A stretch of DNA of 64,000 bases from Nostoc linckia NIES-25 (GTDB lineage Bacteria > Cyanobacteriota > Cyanobacteriia > Cyanobacteriales > Nostocaceae). How positions within the stretch are numbered: position 1 is the stretch's first letter; every line of letters begins with the position of its first letter. The DNA is taken from positions 1,147,323-1,211,322 of the forward strand of contig NZ_AP018222.1 in assembly GCF_002368035.1 (NCBI RefSeq), read 5' to 3'. The notes under the pieces were generated by a model. It was not told the origin of the DNA. It did not search any database and saw only the letters and a program-made list of their open reading frames with translations. Below, piece by piece: positions 1-8,982 of this stretch. Made by a program: the position numbers and the translations under genes.

Positions 1-186
1 AATACGCACAAAATCATTTAGTGATAATTCTCCTTTAGAACGGCCACTGGCTGTAATCCAGAAGCTACCATCAAGTAAAAGCACTGAGAGATTGCCGGCA
101 GTTCCCACCATCCAACCTTGTCGATAAAACTGACGGGCTGTAGCGATTAACTCAAGACGAGGGTCAGGTAGGGTTTGCTGTGTCAT
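1..186 (-). CDS. mtnB: Methylthioribulose-1-phosphate dehydratase, N-terminal part (runs off the window)
   Basis: The first 62 codons of a minus-strand gene that leaves the window at base 1. The visible residues fit the N-terminus of the class II aldolase/adducin fold: an early helix (ATARQFYRQGWMVGTAGNLS) followed by FWITASGRSKGEL, which corresponds to the GNLS and SGxxKG substrate-phosphate-binding motifs. MtnB dehydrates methylthioribulose-1-phosphate in methionine salvage. The ATG at 184-186 overlaps the mtnX stop codon (ATGA), and mtnD lies just upstream, so the context supports the call. Only the family-defining N-terminus is visible; the zinc-binding histidines lie outside the window. 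Confidence 0.85.
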   Translation of the reverse strand, partial: MTQQTLPDPRLELIATARQFYRQGWMVGTAGNLSVLLLDGSFWITASGRSKGELSLNDFVRI

Positions 187-851
187 TCTGACCCCCATGA
201 TTTCGCTAAATAATCGCGGATCTGTGAGAAATCATTCCAGGTAATATACGGTTTTTGGTGTTCCTTAAGATACTCTGCTAGGCGATCGCGAGCAAATACC
301 AAAGATGCCTCCAGCCCCATATTCAAATCAGTAAGCGAGTCACCAATGGCAATTTTCTCATCAGCGGGGTACTCTGCCATTACCTGTACCTTCGCCACCA
401 GTTCCGTTTCTCCCTCATAATCGGAGTGGACTTTTAACAGAGTACCACTGGTATCCACATCAACGGCGTGGATAGCACGAACTCGCTGTTGCGTTCCACC
501 CAAAACAATTTCTACCATTCCTCGCAGTCCCCCAGAAACCACCACTAGGGGTACTCCTTGAAAGTCGAGAAAATCCAACAATTCTAAAAATCCTGGGCGC
601 GTCGGTTGGAGTCGAGTAAATTCTAGAATTTCGGCATAGCTGGAAGATGGAATTGATTGCAGGATTTCTCGAACACCTTCCCGGAGTGTGAGGCGTTGCG
701 CGTACATTTCTGGTATCAATTTTGCAGACAGTTCCGGAGCAAACTTTTTCAAAACCGCAACAAAGGTTTCCTCAACTGTGATGGTACCGTCAAAGTCGCA
801 AAAAATAATCCGCTTCACTTTTTGTCCTGCCAGTTCTTGATTTTTCGGCAT
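183..851 (-). CDS. mtnX: MtnX-like HAD-family phosphatase of methionine salvage
   Basis: A 222-aa haloacid-dehalogenase phosphatase. HAD motif I is IIFCDFDGTITV (residues about 15-26, nucleophile Asp in DFDGT), motif II is VVVSGG near residue 105 and motif III is IGDSLTDLNMG near 168. In the known pathway MtnX removes the phosphate from 2-hydroxy-3-keto-5-methylthiopentenyl-1-phosphate after the MtnW enolase step; mtnW is not visible in the window. The gene sits between mtnD (3 bp gap) and mtnB (4-bp ATGA overlap) in one minus-strand operon, which makes a methionine-salvage role much more likely than a phosphoserine phosphatase role. Confidence 0.85.
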   Translation of the reverse strand: MPKNQELAGQKVKRIIFCDFDGTITVEETFVAVLKKFAPELSAKLIPEMYAQRLTLREGVREILQSIPSSSYAEILEFTRLQPTRPGFLELLDFLDFQGVPLVVVSGGLRGMVEIVLGGTQQRVRAIHAVDVDTSGTLLKVHSDYEGETELVAKVQVMAEYPADEKIAIGDSLTDLNMGLEASLVFARDRLAEYLKEHQKPYITWNDFSQIRDYLAKSWGSE

Positions 852-854
852 TTT

Positions 855-1406
855 TCAAGCTACTGCGCGATGAAGGCGAATTTCTTTATTTGTATACTGA
901 GGAACCCAACCTTCAGTACTGATAAAATAGCGTACCGCTTTAATTCGCCGTGCTGGGGTGAGATGAAACCAATGTTCGGTTCCGGCTGGTACGTTGATAT
1001 ACTCTTGTTTTTGGACTGTTAGTTCTACCTGGCTACCATCGGGACGCACAAAGCCAAAAATGGCTTCTCCATCAATGACGTAGCGTACCTCATCATCAGC
1101 ATGGGTGTGGATTTGGTCAAACTTTACCATCAGTTCATCGAGGTTGGGAACTCTTGGATGGAGAACAATCAGATCCCGTGACTGATAGCCTGCTGTTTGT
1201 TGCAGTTGGTTAAAATAGCCATCGAGTGCTTTTAGTACCTGTTCTTTTTCATCATCGTTGAGGCTATCTTGTGCCAGCAAATGATGTAACTCTGGATTAT
1301 CTCCCACAGCCCAGCGGTTGAGTTGGATGTTTAAGGGTGCGAGTTCTTGACCAATATCATTGATATCCGTGAGGATTGTATCATCTTCTAATTTGAGAAT
1401 CGCCAT
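855..1406 (-). CDS. mtnD: Acireductone dioxygenase
   Basis: A 183-aa cupin enzyme that oxidises acireductone to the keto-acid precursor of methionine plus formate (Fe form). Its metal ligands are visible as IHTHADDEVRYVIDG (HxH and Glu, residues about 97-111) and GTEHWFHL (His, about 142). The length matches the ARD family. It is the first gene of the visible mtnD-mtnX-mtnB operon, with 3 bp to mtnX. The promoter would lie in the 1407-1500 region; I see no riboswitch there. Confidence 0.93.
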   Translation of the reverse strand: MAILKLEDDTILTDINDIGQELAPLNIQLNRWAVGDNPELHHLLAQDSLNDDEKEQVLKALDGYFNQLQQTAGYQSRDLIVLHPRVPNLDELMVKFDQIHTHADDEVRYVIDGEAIFGFVRPDGSQVELTVQKQEYINVPAGTEHWFHLTPARRIKAVRYFISTEGWVPQYTNKEIRLHRAVA

Positions 1407-1691
1407 AACTCACCTGATATTTATTAATTTTAGCCAGAGATAATCTTCAGGCAAGGCTTCCTGAGTTCGACTTCTCTGTTAAGTGCTTCAGTGTTTGGTT
1501 AGTAAAATATTGACCTTTTGTATTAAAAGCAACGCAGATTTACAAGATTTGTCTTGAAATAGCGGATTAATGGAGCAATTTACAAACAGGTTATCACAAC
1601 TTTACTCAGAGGCGATCGCTACTTAAGGGATTAGGGACTGGTGACTGGGTATCAGGTATAAAGTACTGAAAAACTATTGCTAAATTATTTC

Positions 1692-1777
1692 AGGACTTAC
1701 GCAAAAGAAAGTAGGGGTAATTCATGAATTACCCCTACGCAAGAATAAGGTTTTCAGTCACATATTGCGTAAGTCCT
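1692..1777. repeat. MITE-like palindromic repeat, AGGACTTACGCAA termini
   Basis: An 86-bp element with inverted ends AGGACTTACGCAA and TTGCGTAAGTCCT. It encloses a second, near-perfect palindrome at 1711-1738 (GGGGTAATTC/GAATTACCCC). No ORF. Single ends of the same type recur near 14366 and 62250 (GCGTAAGTCCT). The rest of the 1407-1892 intergenic stretch shows nothing else that I recognise. Confidence 0.75.
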
Positions 1778-1892
1778 TTATTTATTTCCCAGTCCTCATT
1801 CCCCACTTTCACCACTTTTCTCAACTAAACCGAGTTTAAAGTACCTGTAATATGGGAGACTTGGCAATATTCCCTATCAATTGCGATTCCAG

Positions 1893-2378
1893 ATGAGTAA
1901 CACAATTTCTGATATCGTGGTCAAAACCATCAACGGTGAGGACAAGCAATTAAACGACTACGCAGGAAAAGTACTTTTAATTGTGAATGTGGCTTCCTAC
2001 TGCGGTTATACATCCCAATACGACGGACTAGAAGACTTGAACCAAAAGTACAAAAAGGCTGGGTTACGGGTTTTGGGATTCCCCTGTAACGATTTTGGGG
2101 CGCAGGAACCGGGAAGCAACGAACAGATTGTGAAATTCTGCACAAGTCAATATGGTGTTACCTTTGAATTATTCGATAAAGTTCATGCCAAAGGCTCAGA
2201 GCAGCACCCACTTTATGAGCGACTTACCAAAGCTGTTCAGCCAACGGAGCCTGTTGCTTGGAATTTTGAAAAATTTTTAGTGAATAAACAAGGTGAAGTG
2301 GTAGCTCGATTTAAGAGTAGTATTCACCCATCTTCACCGGAGCTAATTAACGCAATTGAAAGTGAATTAGCACAATAG
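1893..2378 (+). CDS. Glutathione peroxidase family protein (Cys type)
   Basis: A 161-aa thioredoxin-fold peroxidase. The catalytic Cys lies in NVASYCGYT (residues about 32-40) and the Trp motif is WNFEKF. The family's second signature reads GFPCNDFGAQEPG, so the position usually occupied by the catalytic-triad Gln (FPCNQF) is Asp. This is a Cys enzyme, not a selenoenzyme, and enzymes of this type generally take electrons from thioredoxin or NADPH systems and reduce lipid hydroperoxides. An in-frame TTG lies 12 bp upstream, but the ATG at 1893 gives the usual MSNTISD-type N-terminus. It stands alone, without an operon partner. Confidence 0.88.
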   Translation: MSNTISDIVVKTINGEDKQLNDYAGKVLLIVNVASYCGYTSQYDGLEDLNQKYKKAGLRVLGFPCNDFGAQEPGSNEQIVKFCTSQYGVTFELFDKVHAKGSEQHPLYERLTKAVQPTEPVAWNFEKFLVNKQGEVVARFKSSIHPSSPELINAIESELAQ

Positions 2379-2758
2379 TCATTGGTCATTAGTAACATAG
2401 TTTGTATTGTTGGCTATTGGCTGTGTTAATTTTAGATTTTAGATTGATTTTTCTCATAATCGATCGGCGTTTGCGATGCTAAAACGCTTTGTAAATAACA
2501 CAAATCCGAAATTTCTAATCTAAAATCTATTGCCTATTGAATTTGGATTGTTAAAATTATTTACGTCCACGTTCTTAATTGATAATTTTGTTTCTGAGGA
2601 GTAGTTTAATTTATTTTTGTGTGAATAAGTAGACACAATTAAACTAAACTATGTGAAGAATGACAAAGTAGCTTAACATCATTTTTTGTGGTGCTTATAG
2701 CATAGCTGCTGGCTCTCTACCCAACGACAAATTTTTACGCAGAACTACTTAACTTGTC
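2379..2758. other. Intergenic stretch without recognised features
   Basis: AT-rich spacer between the peroxidase and the SDR gene. I see imperfect inverted copies of a short motif (tagattttagatt / aatctaaaatct) near 2433 and 2515, and no ORF or clear terminator. Confidence 0.5.
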
Positions 2759-3583
2759 ATGAATGTTGCAATTATTGGTTGTGGTTATGTAGGTTATAAA
2801 ATTGCTCAATATTGGCAGCAAAATATGAATTTTGCTGTCACTGCAACCACAACTTCTCCTGAGCGTATCCCCGTACTACAATCGTTAGCCCAAAGAGTTG
2901 TAGTCACTAAAGGTAACGATATAAATACCCTAAAATCAGTTTTACAAAATCAAGATGTTGTACTTTTGAGTGTTGGTGCAAAAAGCGCTGAGGTTTATGA
3001 AGACACTTATCTGCAAACTGCCAATACTTTAGTTTCAGTCTTGCGGCAGATTCCCAGTGTGAAGCAATTAATCTACACAGGAAGTTATGCAGTATATGGC
3101 GATCGAAATGGGGTGTGGGTAGACGAAGAAACACCGCTTGCACCTGCTAATTTAAATGCCCAAATTCTCCGCAAAACAGAGGATGTGTTGTTATCAGCAT
3201 CTAGCGAAAATTTGCGGGTTTGTATCTTCCGTTTGGGAGGAATTTATGGCACTGGCAGGGAATTAGTGAAGATATTTGGTAGATATTCTGGTACAACTCG
3301 TCCCGGCAATGGCGAGGATATCACAAATTGGATTCACCTGGATGATATTGTTGGTGCGATCGAATTTGCCCGTCACCGTCGGTTGGAAGGGATTTATAAT
3401 TTAGTAGATGATGCACATCTCACCAGTCGAGATTTACTCGATCGCTTATTTGCCAAGCATAATTTACCGCAGGTTATATGGGATACTTCTGTCACCAGTA
3501 ATCGCCCATATAATGCTTGGGTATCTAATGAAAAGCTCAAAGAAGCTGGATACGAGTTGATTCATCCACAGATGATTTTTTAG
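2759..3583 (+). CDS. NAD(P)-dependent epimerase/dehydratase-like (extended SDR) protein
   Basis: A 274-aa Rossmann protein. The nucleotide-binding glycines are in MNVAIIGCGYVGYKIA (GxGxxG, residues 6-13). The SDR active-site pair appears as YTGSYAVYGD near residue 115, and HLDDIVGAI near 195 is typical of the YeeZ-like atypical SDR group. The start follows directly from the glycine motif. The alpha/beta hydrolase gene begins 22 bp downstream on the same strand, so the two are probably co-transcribed. The substrate is unknown. Confidence 0.78.
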   Translation: MNVAIIGCGYVGYKIAQYWQQNMNFAVTATTTSPERIPVLQSLAQRVVVTKGNDINTLKSVLQNQDVVLLSVGAKSAEVYEDTYLQTANTLVSVLRQIPSVKQLIYTGSYAVYGDRNGVWVDEETPLAPANLNAQILRKTEDVLLSASSENLRVCIFRLGGIYGTGRELVKIFGRYSGTTRPGNGEDITNWIHLDDIVGAIEFARHRRLEGIYNLVDDAHLTSRDLLDRLFAKHNLPQVIWDTSVTSNRPYNAWVSNEKLKEAGYELIHPQMIF

Positions 3584-3604
3584 CGAGTATTAAAACTAGG
3601 AATT

Positions 3605-4537
3605 ATGCAACCATCTGCTGTAGCTAACACAACCGATTTGACAGCATCTCCTAGCCAATTTTACACTTGGCAGAATTATCGTTGCGCTTACGAAGTTCAT
3701 CAGCCAAGTAATACAATACCTGAGGGTATTCCTTTAGTATTAATTCACCCGATTGGTGTGGGTTTATCGCGGCAATTTTGGCGAAGATTTCAAAGCGAAT
3801 GGTATAATTTAGGGCAGCGGAATTTGATTTACAATCCCGATCTACTAGGATGTGGTGAAAGTGAGATGCCCCGTATGGCTTACACTCCTAGTGATTGGGC
3901 AGAACAATTGCAATACTTTTTGCAAACAGTAGTGCAAAAACCTGTGATTTTAGTGGTACAAGGTGCTTTGCTTCCAGTTGCGATCGAATTAGTTCAAAAG
4001 GCATCAAATTTAATCGCTGGAGTTGTACTTTCCGGGCCGCCAGCGTGGCCTGTAATTACGAAAAAATCACCCAAATGGCAGCAAAAACTCCTTTGGAATC
4101 TGTTAGATTCGCCTTTTGGAAATGCTTTTTATCGTTATGCACGCACGCCAAAGTTTTTACGTTCTTTCTCGACTCGTCAACTATTTGCTTCTGATAATGC
4201 TGTCGATACAGAGTGGTTAAATACATTGGTTGCAGGTGCAGAAAATCTCGCTAGTCGTCATGCAGTGTTTTCTTTTTTAGCAGGGTTTTGGCGACGAGAT
4301 TATAGTAGTTTGATTGCTTCCATCCAGCAGCCAACACTAATAGTTTTAGGACAAACAGCATCAAGTATTAGCGAAGAAGGGAAAAAAGAAACTCCAGATG
4401 AACGCTTGGCTGACTACTTGGCTCATTTACCTCAAGGCCGAGGTATCAAAATAAATGGGCGCAATGTTTTACCATACGAATCAACTACTGAATTTGTAAC
4501 AGCGATCGCTCCATTTATCAAGAAGAATTCAGAATGA
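3605..4537 (+). CDS. Alpha/beta-fold hydrolase-like protein lacking the GxSxG nucleophile
   Basis: A 310-aa protein with an alpha/beta hydrolase layout: LVLIHPIGVGLSRQFWRRF matches the oxyanion HPxG region and YNPDLLGCGESEMP the strand-4 loop. At the nucleophile elbow the sequence is VVQGALLPVAIEL (about residue 118), so Ser/Cys/Asp is absent from the G-x-Nu-x-G position, and the C-terminal GH-type catalytic His region is not recognisable. It may be a non-catalytic or divergent member. AGGA stands 4 bp before the ATG, and the SDR gene lies 22 bp upstream. Confidence 0.7.
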   Translation: MQPSAVANTTDLTASPSQFYTWQNYRCAYEVHQPSNTIPEGIPLVLIHPIGVGLSRQFWRRFQSEWYNLGQRNLIYNPDLLGCGESEMPRMAYTPSDWAEQLQYFLQTVVQKPVILVVQGALLPVAIELVQKASNLIAGVVLSGPPAWPVITKKSPKWQQKLLWNLLDSPFGNAFYRYARTPKFLRSFSTRQLFASDNAVDTEWLNTLVAGAENLASRHAVFSFLAGFWRRDYSSLIASIQQPTLIVLGQTASSISEEGKKETPDERLADYLAHLPQGRGIKINGRNVLPYESTTEFVTAIAPFIKKNSE

Positions 4538-4793
4538 ATTGGAGTGTAGTCCATTTGGGTAACGAACATTGGTTGAAAATCTTACGCCTTGTGGACAAAA
4601 CTAACTTGAAATATTCTGACTTGTTAACGCTTCATTCATTGATGAGTCGAGTCTTCACCCATTCTCAATTCTGAATTGGTGAATTCTCACTACTGGTTTA
4701 TTAATGAAGTTTTTTAGCTAATTGATAATTAAAGTAGTCCAATAATCTCATCATACGTTATTACTGGTATTGATTACTTCAGAAAGTAGAATT

Positions 4794-5534
4794 ATGTTGC
4801 CTAATCGCCGAGGACAAAGAGTTCCAAACGTGACTTTTCGTACCCGTAAAGACAATCAGTGGGTAGATGTCACAACTGATGATCTATTTGCAAATAAGAC
4901 AGTAGTTGTCTTCTCATTACCAGGTGCTTATACTCCGACTTGTTCGTCAACTCACCTCCCTGGTTACAACGAGTTAGCTAAGGTTTTCAAAGAAAATGGT
5001 GTCGATGACATTATTTGTATTTCTGTGAATGATGCTTTTGTGATGAACGAATGGGCAAAGGATCAAGAAGCAGAAAATATTACACTAATTCCTGATGGTA
5101 ATGGTGAATTTACCGAAGGTATGGGAATGCTGGTAGACAAATCAGACTTGGGATTTGGTAAGCGATCGTGGCGTTATTCTATGCTGGTGAGAGATGGTGT
5201 CATTAACCAGATGTTTATTGAACCAGACGAACCAGGAGACCCCTTTAAGGTGTCTGATGCTGAAACAATGCTCAGATATATAAACCCCCAAGCAGCCAGA
5301 CCAGAAATAGTTTCTCTATTTGCAAAAGTGGGTTGTCCCTTCTGCGCTCGTGCTAAGACGATGCTTAAGGAACGCGGGATAGATTACGAAGAAATTACCT
5401 TAGGTAAGGATATTACCACACGCTCTCTACGAGCCGTTACAGGTGCAACCACAGTTCCGCAAGTATTTATCGATGGTAAATTAATTGGCGGTTCTGAGGC
5501 GCTAGAAGCCTACTTCACAGCCAAAACTAAATAG
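4794..5534 (+). CDS. Peroxiredoxin-glutaredoxin fusion (Prx5/hybrid type)
   Basis: A 246-aa two-domain peroxidase. Residues about 1-160 are a Prx5-type peroxiredoxin with the peroxidatic Cys in PGAYTPTCSSTHLPGY. Residues about 170-246 are a glutaredoxin with the CPFC active site and the TTVPQVFIDG cis-Pro segment. The glutaredoxin part can regenerate the peroxidase with glutathione, making a self-contained GSH-dependent peroxidase. An in-frame TTG exists at 4770, but the ATG at 4794, preceded by an AGAAAG-like site, starts exactly at the domain. A stem-loop follows at 5542. Confidence 0.92.
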   Translation: MLPNRRGQRVPNVTFRTRKDNQWVDVTTDDLFANKTVVVFSLPGAYTPTCSSTHLPGYNELAKVFKENGVDDIICISVNDAFVMNEWAKDQEAENITLIPDGNGEFTEGMGMLVDKSDLGFGKRSWRYSMLVRDGVINQMFIEPDEPGDPFKVSDAETMLRYINPQAARPEIVSLFAKVGCPFCARAKTMLKERGIDYEEITLGKDITTRSLRAVTGATTVPQVFIDGKLIGGSEALEAYFTAKTK

Positions 5535-5541
5535 GTTGAAT

Positions 5542-5565
5542 TGGGTAGCACACCTGTGCTACCCA
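5542..5565 (+). terminator. Stem-loop after the peroxiredoxin-glutaredoxin gene
   Basis: An 11-bp inverted repeat (TGGGTAGCACA / TGTGCTACCCA) begins 8 bp after the stop codon and is followed by AAAAGTTTATATTT. The T-tract is weak, so it may be an mRNA-stabilising hairpin or a dispersed palindrome instead. Confidence 0.45.
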
Positions 5566-5650
5566 AAAGTTTATATTTGTACAAATTATTTATACATAGA
5601 CTTAATCTAAGGGTACGGTCGTTCGCCCTTACTTAACGTGAATTATAAAG

Positions 5651-5754
5651 ACCTCACCCACCCAGCCTCCCTCTCCTTCGAGGAGAGGGAGGAGTAACGA
5701 AAAATTAGGCTTTTTACTCCCCTCTCCTTCAAGGAGAGGGGCTGGGGGTGAGGT
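5651..5754. repeat. MITE-like palindromic repeat, ACCTCACCC termini
   Basis: A 104-bp element with ends ACCTCACCCACCCAGC and GCTGGGGGTGAGGT. Each half also contains its own CTCTCCTT-AAGGAGAG hairpin. No ORF. The remainder of the 5535-5891 spacer contains no other recognised feature. Confidence 0.7.
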
Positions 5755-5891
5755 CAAAATCCTATACATCGAATTCAGGTTTACTTACTGTAAGTTAAGA
5801 ATTATTCAGCGGAAGTTTACAGAGAATTGGCATTACATGGCGATCGCATAAAATGAATCTTGATTAAATTATCAGCGATTAAGAACACAAC

Positions 5892-7139
5892 ATGTTTGCC
5901 AGAATCCGCCATTTTTTGAATCAATTTTTTAATAAATCAAGAAAAATCAACAACGAACCACTAAATAAGGTGAGTTTGATTGTGATTATTTTCATTGATA
6001 TTTTTATCTTAATTAATGTTTTTACAGGACTGGATGATATTAGCAGGTGGCATATAAGTCCGACTCAAGCTTATCCGTGTTATTCGGATTGGCAAAATTA
6101 TCGGCAAAAAGATACTAAAGATAAAGATTATGAAATTATCAAGCGTTCATTTCCCTATAGCGCAAACAATAAATATAGTTTTCAGCAAAACTATCTACAA
6201 GCCCAAATAGGACATCTCGGAAAAGTTGAACCAACATGCTTAAAGTATGGCGAATATCAGGACAAAATTAACAACCCGCAAAATCAGCAAGTCATCAAAA
6301 CTATCGATCAAAAACAAGCCCAAATTAGTAGATTGGAACAAATCAATCGCGATATTCGTGCTAAATATGATTCCACTCTCTTAGAAAAAATTGCAGGTCA
6401 GCCCCGCGAACAATCAATTAATCAAGTCAGTGCGGAAAAAGCAAAACAGGAGTTAGATAAAAATAACAGCCAAATTTCTACACTGAAACAGGAAAATTCC
6501 GATCTTCAAAATCAACTATTAGCCAAACCCGAAAGCACTAGTTTTCTCACCTTTCTTCAAGATGGAAACCAATTTACACAAGTTGATAAAGGCTATCAAA
6601 AAGCATCGTTTTGGTATCCAAGTATTCAGCTTGGTTTCCAGTCCCTATTTCTTCTACCGCTAATTCTCATTGCTTTATCAGTTCATAGATTTGCCGAAGG
6701 ACGAGGATATGGCCTAATTTCATTAATTAGCTGGCATTTGTTAGTTATATTTTTTATACCCCTGTTAGTTAAAGTCTTTGAATTTTTACAAATTGGGGCA
6801 ATATTCCAATTTCTATTTGATATTATTAGCCAAATTTTTGGCGGATTGCTTTTCTTAATTAATTATGTTTATATCTTGCTGATTCCACTTATTGGTTTTG
6901 GAATTATCAAGTTTTTCCAAAAATTTGTCTTTAATGCTAAAGTCCAAGCAGCTAACAGAGTTCAAAAATCACTCTGTGTCAACTGTGCTAAAAAAATTCG
7001 GCGTAGCGATTCTTACTGTCCCCACTGCGGCTATTATCAATATTTAGAATGCGAAAACTGCCATCATCTAACTTATCAACATCTGCCGTACTGTAAACAT
7101 TGTGGAACTTTTCAAAATTCTAGTAAAAGTATTAACTAG
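5892..7139 (+). CDS. Membrane protein with coiled coil and C-terminal double zinc ribbon
   Basis: A 415-aa protein of unknown function. One transmembrane helix near residues 28-47 is followed by a charged region of about 190 residues, rich in Gln, Lys and Asn, whose heptad-like pattern (residues about 140-210) suggests a coiled coil. Two to three hydrophobic segments follow (about 250-350). The C-terminus carries two Cys4 zinc ribbons: CVNCAKKIRRSDSYCPHCG and CENCHHLTYQHLPYCKHCG. The N-terminus is preceded by HIP1-bearing intergenic DNA and no strong ribosome binding site is visible. The layout suggests a membrane-anchored protein with a cytoplasmic zinc-binding tail. Confidence 0.7.
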   Translation: MFARIRHFLNQFFNKSRKINNEPLNKVSLIVIIFIDIFILINVFTGLDDISRWHISPTQAYPCYSDWQNYRQKDTKDKDYEIIKRSFPYSANNKYSFQQNYLQAQIGHLGKVEPTCLKYGEYQDKINNPQNQQVIKTIDQKQAQISRLEQINRDIRAKYDSTLLEKIAGQPREQSINQVSAEKAKQELDKNNSQISTLKQENSDLQNQLLAKPESTSFLTFLQDGNQFTQVDKGYQKASFWYPSIQLGFQSLFLLPLILIALSVHRFAEGRGYGLISLISWHLLVIFFIPLLVKVFEFLQIGAIFQFLFDIISQIFGGLLFLINYVYILLIPLIGFGIIKFFQKFVFNAKVQAANRVQKSLCVNCAKKIRRSDSYCPHCGYYQYLECENCHHLTYQHLPYCKHCGTFQNSSKSIN

Positions 7140-7311
7140 TGATAGATGGCATTTGATACTTGATTGAAATAAATTAAGTAGAAGGCAGAAGGGAAAAGCC
7201 TGTATATATTTTACATTTAATTCTGTCTACCTACTTAGTCACAAGGAACTAGTGCAAGCTTGGGGCCTCCCTAAATGAAGCAGCTGGCGTTCAGGAGTCA
7301 AAGTTCAGAAT

Positions 7312-8067
7312 ATGCAAAGTGTCAAAAAACCAAATCAAGAAAGTCGATCGCTTTTTTCTTTTCTAAAAAATTTATTGATTGCCCGTTGGCGATCGCTCTT
7401 ACTCCTCTTGATAGGAGTATATTTACCTTTGCAGGTATTTGAAATCTTGGCAGTTAAGGTATGGGAAAATGGAGATGGCTTTCCGTGGGATGTGCCTACT
7501 TTATTGGCAGTTCACTCTACACAAAACCCACAATTGGATGTTTTAGCAGTAATGCTGGCTAGAATTGGATCGCCTTGGACAGGAACTGTAATCGCAGCCG
7601 CCATCGCACTAATATTACTACTTCAAAAACGGTGGCGATCGCTAGCTTACGTACTCACAATTTCAGCGGGAAGTGTCATCATCAGTCGCACAGGTAAGGA
7701 ATTAGTGCATCGAGTTCGTCCTCATTTGTGGGATTCCATTGCGCCTGAATTGAGTTTTGCATTTCCCAGCGGTCACGCCATAACAAGTATAACTCTAGTT
7801 GCTATTTTCCTAATCTTAGGTTGGGCTACCCCCTGGCGTCGGTTCATTTTCATCTTCGGTAGCTTATATGTAATAGCTATTGCATGGTGTCGTCTCTATT
7901 TGGGAGTTCATTTTCCTAGCGACATTCTTGCCGGCTGGATGCTTGCATCAGCTTGGGCAATAGGTGTAAGTCTAATTATCAAACCCTATTTAACTACAGC
8001 CAAATCTGTAGATGAAAAACCCGCTAAGGAGGAAACTACTTTACTACCCGAAGAAAAAAATCGGTAA
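7312..8067 (+). CDS. PAP2-superfamily membrane phosphatase
   Basis: A 251-aa integral membrane protein with the three phosphatase motifs of the type 2 phosphatidic acid phosphatase family: KELVHRVRP (KxxxxxxRP, about residues 130-138), FPSGH (about 151-155) and CRLYLGVHFPSDILAG (SRxxxxxHxxxD-like, with Cys in place of the Ser, about 194-209). At least five hydrophobic segments surround them. Members dephosphorylate lipid phosphates or undecaprenyl pyrophosphate; which of these applies here cannot be told. The first 25 residues are basic and cytoplasmic-looking. Confidence 0.85.
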   Translation: MQSVKKPNQESRSLFSFLKNLLIARWRSLLLLLIGVYLPLQVFEILAVKVWENGDGFPWDVPTLLAVHSTQNPQLDVLAVMLARIGSPWTGTVIAAAIALILLLQKRWRSLAYVLTISAGSVIISRTGKELVHRVRPHLWDSIAPELSFAFPSGHAITSITLVAIFLILGWATPWRRFIFIFGSLYVIAIAWCRLYLGVHFPSDILAGWMLASAWAIGVSLIIKPYLTTAKSVDEKPAKEETTLLPEEKNR

Positions 8068-8092
8068 GCTAATATGCGTCCAATAATGCTAA

Positions 8093-8183
8093 TAGACATC
8101 TCTGAAAAAGAATGTAGAGACGTAGCACTGCTACGTCTCTACAAGGTTCTGATTAACGCATATTTAATTTCTGGAGATGTCTA
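8093..8183. repeat. MITE-like palindromic repeat, TAGACATCTC termini
   Basis: A 91-bp element with ends TAGACATCTC and GGAGATGTCTA. A perfect internal palindrome lies at 8111-8141 (TGTAGAGACGTAGC / GCTACGTCTCTACA). It begins 25 bp after the PAP2 stop codon and may also act as its transcript end. Confidence 0.7.
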
Positions 8184-8328
8184 ATGATTAAAGCCAAAAT
8201 TCAAAAAAGATAGTTTTCACAACTTAAACCAACAAAGATTGTTGATTACAAAAGCAAGGCAAGTCAGATTCGACTTGCCACGGCAGCTAAAGTAGATTTA
8301 GTAAAGCAGTACTTTATATACCAAAATT

Positions 8329-8982
8329 TTAAGCCTTGTTAGTAGGTGCATTAGTTACTCGTGCATCTACAATATTTTGCGATACATTCGGGATAAACCA
8401 ATTCACTTCACCAGCTTTCAAAATTTTAGTACCAGCTTGATTGAATTCGATCGCTCCAGTATCTGGATTTGCCTTCAAAACTAAGTTAGTTCCATTGGGA
8501 ACCTTAATCGCAACACCACCCGGTAATTCTTCCTGCTGTCCACTTACACCCGAAGCGATCGCTGTAACATCATTTGGGAGATAAACTCCCTTACAATTCC
8601 ATCTATCTTGAGTTGTTTCACCATTACCTAGAAAATACAGTGCAGCGCCTTCAGAGTATTCATCATCATCAACATCTGGTTCGGGGCCGTAGATAGCTAG
8701 AGTCTTTCCTGTTTGATTGCTGCATTGACCCCAGTCGATTCCTAATTCAAAGGCGTATTTTTGCAACTCTAACTCATTAATTTTTTGGTCGATTTGCTCT
8801 GATGTTGCACCGTCTAATTTAGTTTGTGTTTCTTTGAGAGTTTGCAAACCATTTAACTCTTCAGTCAAATTTATATAATCGGGATTTTCCGAATATTTCG
8901 GGCGATCGGCTAAGGAAGGTTCTGCAAATACTAGATTTACAAGTAATAAAACTGCCATCAATAAATATTTAAAGATTTTCAT
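8329..8982 (-). CDS. Secreted protein of unknown function
   Basis: A 217-aa protein. The reading frame extends 20 codons further upstream, but the ATG at 8980-8982 begins a classic Sec signal peptide (MKIFKYLLMAVLLLVNLVFA, then AEPSLADRP), with GGAA about 8 bp upstream. The mature part is acidic, with a short helical segment (EELNGLQTLKETQTKLDGAT) and a region with two cysteines (GQCSNQTG and RWNCKGV) that could form a disulfide. I do not recognise a family. It is a single gene facing away from the TauE gene. Confidence 0.65.
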   Translation of the reverse strand: MKIFKYLLMAVLLLVNLVFAEPSLADRPKYSENPDYINLTEELNGLQTLKETQTKLDGATSEQIDQKINELELQKYAFELGIDWGQCSNQTGKTLAIYGPEPDVDDDEYSEGAALYFLGNGETTQDRWNCKGVYLPNDVTAIASGVSGQQEELPGGVAIKVPNGTNLVLKANPDTGAIEFNQAGTKILKAGEVNWFIPNVSQNIVDARVTNAPTNKA

